Source: Candidatus Woesearchaeota archaeon (lineage in GTDB: Archaea; Nanobdellota; Nanobdellia; Woesearchaeales; JAHWIC01). Taken from it: a stretch of 24,865 nucleotides of DNA. Below, one piece after another: positions 16,188-21,708 of this stretch (its first letter is position 1; the number at the start of each line of letters is the position of its first letter). The stretch spans positions 1 through 24,865 of the forward strand of contig JAHWIK010000021.1 of the NCBI GenBank assembly GCA_019322485.1, given 5' to 3'. The notes beneath the pieces were generated by a model. The model did no database searches and was not told the origin of the DNA. It saw only the letters and a program-made list of their open reading frames with translations. Both the position numbers and the translations under genes were made by a program.

Positions 16188-16214
16188 TACATACGATTAC
16201 ATACTTAATATGTA
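16188..16214. promoter_or_regulatory. Putative RHH operator: repeated TACATAC / TATGTA half-sites
   Basis: On the plus strand TACATAC occurs at 16188-16194 and again at 16198-16204, starting exactly 10 bases apart. An inverted TATGTA lies at 16209-16214, so 16198-16214 is a palindrome with 6-base arms and a 5-base centre. RHH dimers usually bind short repeats about one helical turn apart. The sites sit between the TATA box and the first RHH start codon, where a bound protein would block transcription initiation. Confidence 0.6.
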
Positions 16215-16216
16215 CC

Positions 16217-16225
16217 TTATATAAA
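16217..16225 (-). promoter_or_regulatory. TATA box of the RHH/surface operon
   Basis: The minus strand reads TTTATATAA with AAAAG immediately upstream (BRE-like). The expected transcription start is about 16195, giving a leader of roughly 25 bases that contains the AAGGTG ribosome binding site of the first RHH gene. This is the strongest TATA match in the window. Confidence 0.65.
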
Positions 16226-16290
16226 CTTTTCGATTCTTTCAGACGAGAACACAAAAAACAGAAAGCGCTATTCTCATAAGTATAAGGGAT

Positions 16291-16386
16291 TTGGATGACC
16301 CATTAAAAGAACTGCAGATAGATTATATCACCAACAGAATAACCAAGGAAGAGTATTTAGAGCAAGAAAAAGAATTAACAGGCTAG
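16291..16386 (+). pseudogene. SHOCT-like C-terminal remnant
   Basis: The frame reads LDDPLKELQIDYITNRITKEEYLEQEKEL before a TAG stop. This fits the SHOCT signature: an (D)PL-x-x-L helix, then I-T-x-E-E-(Y/F), then a charged helix. SHOCT domains normally end longer proteins. Here the frame has no ATG, and the only in-frame start is a TTG at 16291. Upstream it runs into the divergent RHH promoter and a stop at 16222-16224. I read this as the decayed 3' end of a lost gene. The alternative is a 31-residue TTG-started peptide. Its end overlaps the end of the convergent UPF0147 gene by 12 bases. Confidence 0.4.
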
Positions 16387-16629
16387 TTTCTCTAACAAAG
16401 AAATAACATTCCATATCTGGGTTCTTGTGTATGACTGCATGTTTGCATCATCTGCGATTTCTTCAAGGTTTGTCAGGGCCTTATTTATCTTGATTGAGAT
16501 ATCACTGCGGTCGTGCAAGCTGTTTATTATCTCCTGAATCTTTGACTTTACATTCTTGGGAACGCCACTCTCTTCCTTCAAATCGGATAAGAATTCAATT
16601 ACCTGGTCTACCTGCTTCTTCCCAACCAT
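16375..16629 (-). CDS. UPF0147 family protein
   Basis: 84 residues from the ATG at 16629. It is all-helical, with the family's characteristic C-terminal half: D-x-S-I-(K)-INKALTNLEEIADD, then TRTQIWNVISLLEKL. This matches the archaeal UPF0147 (COG1698) pattern of ARTxIWNIVSxLE. Function is unknown in the literature I can recall. The ATG is preceded by GTGAT five bases upstream, complementary to the 16S 3' end. That GTG (16636-16638) is itself a possible start, overlapping the prefoldin stop, which would add three residues. Its position after pfdB in the rpl37ae-rpoP operon suggests a link to protein synthesis or folding. Confidence 0.85.
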   Translation of the reverse strand: MVGKKQVDQVIEFLSDLKEESGVPKNVKSKIQEIINSLHDRSDISIKINKALTNLEEIADDANMQSYTRTQIWNVISLLEKLAC

Positions 16630-16634
16630 CTTAA

Positions 16635-16970
16635 TCACTTTTCTTTTATCTTCTCAAGAACTTCAGCCTGTGTTTTCGATGCCTTTTCCTTGATCTGTGT
16701 TTCCTGCTTTTCCAGGGACTTTATCCTTAACTCCAGAATACCTTTCTTTTCTTCCAGGTCCTTTTTTAAGTCATCTTTTGATGTGTTAACCATTATATTG
16801 CCTACTATTTTATAGCTTTCCTTGGCTGTCTCAAGTTCCTTTAAAGCTGATTCAACCTCAATAAGCTGGGATTGGAATTGCTGCCTCTGCATCAGGAAAC
16901 TTTGCAGGTTTTGCTCCATTAGCTGCAATTGCGCAATCTTTTGTTCGGTTTCTTTTGAAATATCTGCCAT
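16635..16970 (-). CDS. pfdB: Prefoldin subunit beta
   Basis: 111 residues, normal for archaeal prefoldin beta. Two long amphipathic coiled-coil helices (about 5-48 and 66-108) flank the conserved middle: LKELETAKESYKIVGNIMVNTSKDDLKKDLEEKK, with the family-typical YKxVGxIMV hairpin. It forms the hexameric cytosolic chaperone with prefoldin alpha and holds unfolded proteins. The start lies one base after the rpoP stop, and the gene ends overlapping the GTGAT ribosome-binding region of UPF0147, so the four genes from rpl37ae on are a tight operon. Confidence 0.95.
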   Translation of the reverse strand: MADISKETEQKIAQLQLMEQNLQSFLMQRQQFQSQLIEVESALKELETAKESYKIVGNIMVNTSKDDLKKDLEEKKGILELRIKSLEKQETQIKEKASKTQAEVLEKIKEK

Positions 16971-16971
16971 T

Positions 16972-17109
16972 TTATCTTGCCTTCACTTTGGTTATTGTAT
17001 TCCTTGGCTTGAATAACATCTTACTGCCGCAATATGGACATCTGACTTTCTTTCTTAGATAATCTGCACCTACCTTTTTATTACAATCAAAACATTTGTA
17101 TTCAACCAT
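16972..17109 (-). CDS. rpoP: DNA-directed RNA polymerase subunit P (Rpb12/Rpc10-like)
   Basis: 45 residues. The zinc ribbon has cysteines at 6, 9, 24 and 27 (KCFDC and RCPYCGSKMLFKPR). The RCPYCGSK-x-L-(F/Y)-KPR motif is diagnostic for RpoP. It is a small structural subunit of RNA polymerase. The ATG is two bases after the rpl37ae stop codon begins its 1-base gap, and pfdB follows one base after its TAA. The order L37Ae-RpoP-prefoldin beta is a widespread archaeal arrangement. Confidence 0.93.
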   Translation of the reverse strand: MVEYKCFDCNKKVGADYLRKKVRCPYCGSKMLFKPRNTITKVKAR

Positions 17110-17110
17110 T

Positions 17111-17365
17111 TTAGCTTTCCCCACCAGCTTCTTCTTCAAATCTTATTTTTTTCTTTACTGAATAAGCTTTGCCAGTAAATTTTGTTTTGCATTTCCTGCA
17201 GTACCATATGCCTGCAGCTAATCTTTTAACCTTGGTATGGCTACAATATGGACACCTATGCAGCCTACGCTGCTCTTCTTCTATTTTGGCCAGTTTTTCC
17301 TTGACCTTTCGTCCATAGCGAGGACCAAACCTCTTTATAGAACTGAGTTTTTTTTCTATTGGCAT
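17111..17365 (-). CDS. rpl37ae: Large-subunit ribosomal protein L37Ae (eL43)
   Basis: 84 residues. A basic N-terminal helix with RFGPRYGRKVKEKLAKIE (about 11-28) leads to a four-cysteine zinc ribbon (C38, C41, C56, C59) within HRCPYC, IWYCRKCKTKFTGKAY, a close match to archaeal/eukaryotic L37Ae. It is the first gene of the L37Ae-RpoP-prefoldin-UPF0147 operon. A weak TATA-like TTTAATTG at about 17388-17395 lies 25 bases upstream, suggesting a leaderless transcript. A 13-bp hairpin (17402-17439) stands just behind this promoter. Confidence 0.95.
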   Translation of the reverse strand: MPIEKKLSSIKRFGPRYGRKVKEKLAKIEEEQRRLHRCPYCSHTKVKRLAAGIWYCRKCKTKFTGKAYSVKKKIRFEEEAGGES

Positions 17366-17401
17366 TTTTGATTAATTTGAATTATCATTAACAATTAAAT
17401 C

Positions 17402-17439
17402 TGAAAATTCCTTTCACAACCACTACAAAGGAATTTTCA
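17402..17439. repeat. 13-bp perfect inverted repeat (hairpin), 12-base loop
   Basis: The arms TGAAAATTCCTTT (17402-17414) and AAAGGAATTTTCA (17427-17439) pair without mismatch. The hairpin lies between the tRNA-Pro gene and rpl37ae. It could terminate the tRNA transcript or be a structural element. It is not followed by a clear T run in the minus direction. Confidence 0.7.
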
Positions 17440-17485
17440 TCCACTTGCCTTCCTTTAACCTATAGTTTAAGGGAGTGACTGCGGA

Positions 17486-17522
17486 TGATTTTTGCTTTAT
17501 AGTAGACTTAAGGCAAAAATCA
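17486..17522. repeat. 14-bp inverted repeat (hairpin), 9-base loop
   Basis: The arms TGATTTTTGCTTTA (17486-17499) and TAAGGCAAAAATCA (17509-17522) form 14 pairs, one of them G-T. On the plus strand it is followed by a T-rich stretch, on the minus strand by GC-richer DNA. It lies 65 bases beyond the 3' end of the tRNA gene. It may be a terminator, a small RNA element or a short mobile-element scar. Confidence 0.65.
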
Positions 17523-17586
17523 GATTTATTATTATTTTTCTATTGATTTTTAAAATTGATACTTTTTGTTGTTTATCTTTAATAAA

Positions 17587-17703
17587 TGGGGCTACCCGGA
17601 CTTTCTCCAGTGCCCATTTGAGTGTGATTTAGGGCTGCTGCTTTGAACCGGGGTCGTCTGGTCCCAAACCAGAAAGGATGAGTCCAAGCTACCCTATAGC
17701 CCC
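17587..17703 (-). tRNA. tRNA-Pro (anticodon TGG) with a 41-base intron in the T loop
   Basis: The acceptor arms GGGGCTA (17697-17703) and TAGCCCC (17588-17594) pair perfectly, with discriminator A at 17587. The D stem is GGGT/ATCC. The anticodon stem TCTGG/CCAGA closes the loop TTTGGGA, giving anticodon TGG. T stem CCCGG and T-loop TTCAAA end at 17642, but the pairing CCGGG (17595-17599) comes only after 42 further bases. Removing 17601-17641 restores a normal 76-base tRNA with a 7-base T loop. The intron holds a GCCC/GGGC hairpin, and TTC before it can pair with GAA near its 3' end, fitting a relaxed bulge-helix-bulge. AAAG occurs at both junctions, so the exact cut may shift by a base or more. 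A TATA-like TTTAAAAA lies about 30 bases upstream of the 5' end. CCA is not encoded. Confidence 0.85.
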
Positions 17704-17740
17704 AGATTAGAGAGGAGAAATAGAGACCATTTTTAAATGT

Positions 17741-17767
17741 TTCTAAATTGCCGAAGGCAATTTAGAA
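17741..17767. repeat. 12-bp perfect hairpin with GAA triloop
   Basis: The arms TTCTAAATTGCC (17741-17752) and GGCAATTTAGAA (17756-17767) enclose only GAA. It lies between the divergent promoters of tRNA-Pro (minus) and aRF1 (plus), just behind the tRNA TATA region. It is followed after 3 bases by a second hairpin. Confidence 0.7.
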
Positions 17768-17770
17768 CAT

Positions 17771-17792
17771 CAAAAATGCTTTTGCATTTTTG
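17771..17792. repeat. 9-bp perfect hairpin with TTTT loop
   Basis: The arms CAAAAATGC (17771-17779) and GCATTTTTG (17784-17792) enclose TTTT. It stands directly next to the 12-bp hairpin and about 28 bases upstream of the aRF1 TATA box. No gene is visible in 17704-17851, so these may be insulating or termination elements between divergent units. Confidence 0.65.
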
Positions 17793-17819
17793 TATGTTTT
17801 CCTTTATTTATTGACAATA

Positions 17820-17827
17820 TTTATAAA
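17820..17827 (+). promoter_or_regulatory. TATA box of the aRF1 gene (leaderless)
   Basis: TTTATAAA lies 25-32 bases before the ATG at 17852, so transcription should start at or within a few bases of the start codon. No Shine-Dalgarno sequence is present (TTAAAACTAAA precedes the ATG), consistent with a leaderless mRNA. Confidence 0.6.
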
Positions 17828-17851
17828 CCCCTGCATTTCCTTAAAACTAAA

Positions 17852-18949
17852 ATGACACTAACTGAAAAACAGAAATATGAACTGAAAAAGTTCATAAAGG
17901 AGCTAGAATTACATAGGGGCAGGCATACTGAATTGGTTAGTGTCTATATTCCTGCTGGTTATGATATGAATAAGATTATAAACCACTTAAGCCAGGAGCA
18001 GGGTACAGCAACTAACATTAAATCTGCTTCTACCAGGAAGAATGTAATAACTGCTCTTGAAAAGATGATACAGCATTTAAGGCTGTTTAAGCGAACACCT
18101 TCTCATGGCTTGGCTGTTTTTTCCGGCAATGTTGCAAAGCGGGAGGGCCAGGAAGATTTTAAGGTTTGGAGTATTGAGCCGCCTGTGCCCCTTAAGACGC
18201 GGATATACAGATGCGATAAAGAATTTGTTTTAGACTTGTTAATAGATATGTTAGAAGTAAAAGAGGTTTACGGCCTAGTTGTTATTGACATGCGTGATGC
18301 AAACATTGCTTTTCTTAAAGGCAAAACAATCATACCTTTGCTCAAAACCCATTCAGAGGTTCCTGGAAAGTTTAAGGCAGGCGGCCAGTCTGCTGCAAGA
18401 TTTGCTAGAAACAGAGAATTAGCTGCAAAAGGCCATTATAGGAAAGTTTCGGAATATATGAAAGAACAATTCTTAGGATTAAAAGGCCTTAAAGGCATTA
18501 TAGTTGGTGGGCCAGGCCCAACAAAACATGATTTTATCGAGCTTGGGAACGTCCCTACTGAGCTAAAGAAAAAGATAATAGCAGTCAAAGACCTTAGTTA
18601 TACAGGAGACTTTGGCTTGCAGGAACTTGTCGATAAAAGCCAGGATGTTTTAGCGCAGGAAGAGATTGCTGGCGAAAAGAAAATAATGAGCAGGTTTTTT
18701 GACCTGCTCAGCAAACAGCCTGGAATAGTATCTTATGGTGAAGCAGAGGTTATGAAAAACCTAAAGCTGGGGGCAGTTGATACATTACTCTTATCAGAAG
18801 ACTTGGAAGATGAAAAGATAGATGGGTTTGAGAAAGAAGCAGGCGTTGTAGGGACTACAGTTAAGATAATCTCGACAGAGACCAGGGAAGGGGTGCAGTT
18901 AAGGGACATTGGAAAAGTGGCTGCTATATTGAGATACGAAGTCAAATGA
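17852..18949 (+). CDS. prf1: Peptide chain release factor aRF1
   Basis: 365 residues. Domain 1 carries the stop-codon recognition motifs NIKS (55-58) and YRCDKEF (Y-x-C-x-x-x-F, 119-125). Domain 2 carries the catalytic GGQ (177-179), which triggers peptide release in the ribosomal A site. Domain 3 has YGEAEVMKNLKLGAVDTLLLSEDL, then TTVKIISTETREG near the end. Archaeal aRF1 is usually a little over 400 residues. Here the expected cysteine-pair minidomain between SEDL and KIIST is reduced to about 20 residues. The loop equivalent to eRF1 GTS reads R-H-T-E (24-27). The window uses TAA, TGA and TAG stops, as expected for one omnipotent factor. The SprT-like gene overlaps its stop by four bases. 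Confidence 0.95.
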   Translation: MTLTEKQKYELKKFIKELELHRGRHTELVSVYIPAGYDMNKIINHLSQEQGTATNIKSASTRKNVITALEKMIQHLRLFKRTPSHGLAVFSGNVAKREGQEDFKVWSIEPPVPLKTRIYRCDKEFVLDLLIDMLEVKEVYGLVVIDMRDANIAFLKGKTIIPLLKTHSEVPGKFKAGGQSAARFARNRELAAKGHYRKVSEYMKEQFLGLKGLKGIIVGGPGPTKHDFIELGNVPTELKKKIIAVKDLSYTGDFGLQELVDKSQDVLAQEEIAGEKKIMSRFFDLLSKQPGIVSYGEAEVMKNLKLGAVDTLLLSEDLEDEKIDGFEKEAGVVGTTVKIISTETREGVQLRDIGKVAAILRYEVK

Positions 18950-19620
18950 AACTAGTTGAGAGAGCCTTTAAGGAGCTTTATCCTGATAAAGAATTAAACT
19001 ATAATTTTTCTCTTAAGTATTCTGCGAAATTTAAGCCATATAATGCAAATGTCAGGTTTAGGGGGAAAACCCTTTTTTTTCATATGAGTAAAAAATGGAG
19101 GTCAGTGAGCAAGGAAATCCAGATTGGCCTCATACAGGAATTATTGGTGAAGGTAATCAAGGATAAACGAAGAACCTCTAACATGGACCTGTATAATATC
19201 TTTATTAAAAAGGCAGAATTAGCAGCACCAAAAACAAAAACTGATGAGTTTCTTGAGAAGTCATTCGACAGGGTAAATGAAAGGTATTTCTATGGGATGA
19301 TTGAAAAGCCAAATCTTGTATGGCATAACTCCTCAAACAGGCTTGGGAGTTATGAATATGGCTCTGACACAATATCAATAAGTTCTGCCCTTAAAGATAT
19401 TGATTTGCTTGACTATGTGATGTATCATGAGATGCTTCACAAGAAATACAAATTCGTTAATAAGAATGGAAGGAATTACCATCATACAGGCCATTTTAAA
19501 AAGAAAGAAAAAGAGTTTGAGAATCAGCAGCAAGTGGAAAGAAGGCTTAAAACATTGAGGGCACCAAGGAGGCAGGTTAGGCGGAACAGCCTATTTAGGC
19601 GCTTATTATCCTTTCCTTGA
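18946..19620 (+). CDS. SprT-like zinc metalloprotease
   Basis: 224 residues. The catalytic motif HEMLH (161-165) gives two zinc-binding histidines and the general-base Glu162. A candidate third ligand is in HHTGHF (His179, His180 or His183), 15-20 residues later as in SprT/Wss1-like and related M48-type folds. Upstream DTISISSALKDI (141-152) is the strand/helix that typically precedes the motif. The last 30 residues are very basic (LRAPRRQVRRNSLFRRL), suggesting nucleic acid or ribosome contact. No TM or signal is present, so the product is cytosolic. The ATG overlaps the aRF1 stop (ATGA), so expression is coupled to translation termination factor synthesis. The substrate is unknown. Confidence 0.8.
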   Translation: MKLVERAFKELYPDKELNYNFSLKYSAKFKPYNANVRFRGKTLFFHMSKKWRSVSKEIQIGLIQELLVKVIKDKRRTSNMDLYNIFIKKAELAAPKTKTDEFLEKSFDRVNERYFYGMIEKPNLVWHNSSNRLGSYEYGSDTISISSALKDIDLLDYVMYHEMLHKKYKFVNKNGRNYHHTGHFKKKEKEFENQQQVERRLKTLRAPRRQVRRNSLFRRLLSFP

Positions 19621-19629
19621 TTCAAAAGC

Positions 19630-19637
19630 TTTAAATA
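19630..19637 (+). promoter_or_regulatory. TATA box for the histone-aIF5A-L40e group
   Basis: TTTAAATA lies about 65 bases before the histone ATG at 19698, predicting a leader of about 38 bases. That leader ends in the Shine-Dalgarno AAGGTGAT (19687-19694), four bases before the ATG. Confidence 0.55.
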
Positions 19638-19697
19638 TCAAGGTTTTTTCCATCAAAAAGATAAAATCAATTTAAAATCAAAAAATAAGGTGATTTT

Positions 19698-19916
19698 ATG
19701 GCTAATGTTAAATTACTGCCTTTGGCAGCCATGGAAAAGATAATTAAGAAGGTTGGTGGACCCGATATAAGGGTTTCTGATAAAGCCAAGACTGCTTTGA
19801 AAAATATAGTAGAAGAAAAAGCAGAAGATATTGCTGAGAGGGCTTGGAGGCTTGCAAGCCACGCTGGAAGGAAGACTGTGAAGGCGTCTGATATAAAATT
19901 AGCAGTTACTAAATAA
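19698..19916 (+). CDS. Archaeal histone
   Basis: 72 residues, a single histone fold without tails: helix 1 (LPLAAMEKIIKKVG), strand (IRVS), long helix 2 (DKAKTALKNIVEEKAEDIAERAWRLASHAG), RKTVKASDI and helix 3 (KLAVTK). The sequence RKTVKASDI is the loop 2 and helix 3 signature, and R25 lies in the DNA-contacting loop 1. It dimerises and wraps DNA. It has a strong AAGGTGAT ribosome binding site. The aIF5A gene follows after 9 bases with an identical leader sequence. Confidence 0.96.
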   Translation: MANVKLLPLAAMEKIIKKVGGPDIRVSDKAKTALKNIVEEKAEDIAERAWRLASHAGRKTVKASDIKLAVTK

Positions 19917-19925
19917 GGTGATTTT

Positions 19926-20321
19926 ATGGCAACAAAGATGGCTAGTGTTGGCAGCTTACAAAAAGGAAATTATGTTGTTATAGAAGGTGCTGCATGCAGG
20001 GTTTCAGATACGCAGACATCAAGGCCAGGAAAGCATGGTCATGCAAAGGTAAGGTTAAGTGCTGTTGGTCTTATAGATGAAAAGAAGCGTATTGTTGTTA
20101 TGCCAGGCCATGATAATATTGAGGTTCCAATAGTTGAGAAAAAAAGTGCTCAGGTTCTTTCTATCAATGGCGATGCAGCTAATGTGATGGATTCAGAAAC
20201 CTATGAAACGTTTGACCTTAAGATACCAGAAGAGCTAAAAGGGCAGGTTGTTGAAGGCTGTAATGTGCTTTATTGGGTAATACTTAATGATAAGGTAATG
20301 AAACAAGTTAAATCAGAGTGA
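19926..20321 (+). CDS. eif5a: Translation initiation factor 5A (aIF5A)
   Basis: 131 residues. The N-terminal SH3-like domain carries the hypusination loop SRPGKHGHAK with the modifiable Lys36. The C-terminal OB-fold domain spans about 72-130. Hypusinated or deoxyhypusinated aIF5A relieves ribosome stalling, especially at polyproline, and helps termination. This is notable because the window also encodes a 20-proline tract. The ribosome binding site AAGGTGAT begins within the histone stop codon region, so the two genes are co-transcribed. L40e starts 5 bases after its TGA. Confidence 0.96.
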   Translation: MATKMASVGSLQKGNYVVIEGAACRVSDTQTSRPGKHGHAKVRLSAVGLIDEKKRIVVMPGHDNIEVPIVEKKSAQVLSINGDAANVMDSETYETFDLKIPEELKGQVVEGCNVLYWVILNDKVMKQVKSE

Positions 20322-20326
20322 TATGA

Positions 20327-20488
20327 ATGGTAAAGTTCCCTGAAGCTGAAGCAAGAAAATTTCATGGTATATTTGTTTGCAAGAAGTGTGGCACTAAGAT
20401 AAAGTCATCTCCAATGAAGATATCTGCTGGCAAGGTGCATTGCAGGAAATGCAAGGCAAAGGTTTTTAGGTCAGTAAGAAAGAAATAA
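20327..20488 (+). CDS. rpl40e: Large-subunit ribosomal protein L40e (eL40)
   Basis: 53 residues. FPEAEARKF at the N-terminus is the family signature, followed by a four-cysteine zinc ribbon (C18, C21, C39, C42) and a basic tail (VFRSVRKK). The spacing between the cysteine pairs is several residues longer than in the shortest archaeal L40e, so the ribbon loop is expanded. An ATG four bases earlier (20323) opens only a seven-codon frame, so 20327 is the start. The site-2 protease begins 8 bases after the stop. Confidence 0.85.
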   Translation: MVKFPEAEARKFHGIFVCKKCGTKIKSSPMKISAGKVHCRKCKAKVFRSVRKK

Positions 20489-20496
20489 GGGTCTAA

Positions 20497-21705
20497 ATGG
20501 ATTCACAAATTATTGCTGCCATAATCTTTTTTCTTTTAATGGGTTTATTTCTGCTTGTCCAGCGCAGGAAAGTCCAGTTGCAGAAAATTCTTTTCCCAGC
20601 CCTTTATTTTGTTCTTTACAGGACAAAGGTTGGATTAAATTTGATGAATTCTATGGCAAAAAAACACCCAAAAATTATCAAGGGGTTTGCCTATGCCGGA
20701 GTTGTTCTTGGCTTTTTCGGGATGATATTCATCTCTTTTGCATTGATGAAGAATATTTATCAGCTTTTTGTTACTCCAGCTGCTGCTCCTGGTGTAGGCT
20801 TGGTGCTTCCTTTTAAGGTCAAGGGTGCGTTTTATGTTCCATTCTTTTACTGGATACTCTCTATTTTTATCATAGCAACTGTTCACGAGTTTTCCCATGG
20901 TGTTGTGGCAAGGGCTTATAATCTAAAGATAAAATCCAGCGGATTAGCGTTCTTAGGCATCTTTGTTCCAGTTATTCCTGCAGCTTTTGTAGAGCCTGAT
21001 GAAAAGAAAATAGTGAAGAGGCCGCGTAGAGAACAGTTGAGCGTTTTTGCAGCAGGCCCGTTTTCAAATGTGGTATTAGGTATTTTGTTCTTGCTGGTCT
21101 TAATCTTTTTGGGCGCTCCGCTTATACAGGCTGTTCTTGATTTTAATGGCGTGCGTATAAATGATTTTATCAGGGATAATAACAATATGACCCTGCCTGC
21201 TGAGGATGCTGGCATGAGCAAAGGAGAGATAGTGCGCGAGATGGACGGCATAGAGATAAACTATCTTTACAATTTCTCAAGAATACTGCAGAATAAGACT
21301 CCTGGTGATGCTGTTTTTATTGTTACGGATAAGGGAAGTTATAATGTAACCCTCACGCATAATCCTGATAATGGAAATAGTTCTTATCTTGGCGTTTATG
21401 TCCAGCAAAATTCAGAGATGGATGAGGCTTTTGTAGGAAGATATGGCATGGCCACAGCCAAAGTTATTCTATGGTTTACAGGCTCTCCAGGCAGGTATGG
21501 TTTGCTTTTCTGGCTTTATGTGCTTAACTTTGGAATTGGGCTGTTTAATCTTGTTCCTGTAGGCCCTTTAGACGGAGGCAGGATGTTAAATCTCGCATTA
21601 GGAAAGTTTCTTAAGAAAGAAAAAGCCCAGAAAATATTCACTTATATCAGCCTATTCTTTTTGAGTTTGATATTGATAAATATAATTTCTGCTTTTGTTA
21701 GATAG
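20497..21705 (+). CDS. Site-2 protease family intramembrane zinc metalloprotease (M50)
   Basis: 402 residues. Multiple TM helices: about 3-21, 64-86, 115-133, 181-205, 335-352 and 378-400. The zinc motif HEFSHG (130-135) lies in a membrane helix, and N-L-V-P-V-G-P-L-D-G-G (351-361) supplies the third ligand Asp359, the full M50 active site. A PDZ-like domain lies between (about 212-305: GVRINDF..PAEDAGMSKGEIVREMDGIEI..). Such proteases cut membrane-spanning segments, for example anti-sigma factors in bacteria. Archaeal substrates are mostly unknown, and the TM-anchored surface proteins of this window are conceivable targets (inference). It ends 3 bases before the convergent gcvPB stop. Confidence 0.92.
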   Translation: MDSQIIAAIIFFLLMGLFLLVQRRKVQLQKILFPALYFVLYRTKVGLNLMNSMAKKHPKIIKGFAYAGVVLGFFGMIFISFALMKNIYQLFVTPAAAPGVGLVLPFKVKGAFYVPFFYWILSIFIIATVHEFSHGVVARAYNLKIKSSGLAFLGIFVPVIPAAFVEPDEKKIVKRPRREQLSVFAAGPFSNVVLGILFLLVLIFLGAPLIQAVLDFNGVRINDFIRDNNNMTLPAEDAGMSKGEIVREMDGIEINYLYNFSRILQNKTPGDAVFIVTDKGSYNVTLTHNPDNGNSSYLGVYVQQNSEMDEAFVGRYGMATAKVILWFTGSPGRYGLLFWLYVLNFGIGLFNLVPVGPLDGGRMLNLALGKFLKKEKAQKIFTYISLFFLSLILINIISAFVR

Positions 21706-21708
21706 AAA

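Noticed and set aside
17402..17792. CRISPR array
   Set aside because: The hairpins differ from one another in sequence and are not separated by regular spacers.
20323..20343. ATG at 20323 as start of L40e
   Set aside because: That frame stops after six residues; the ATG at 20327 opens the zinc-ribbon frame.
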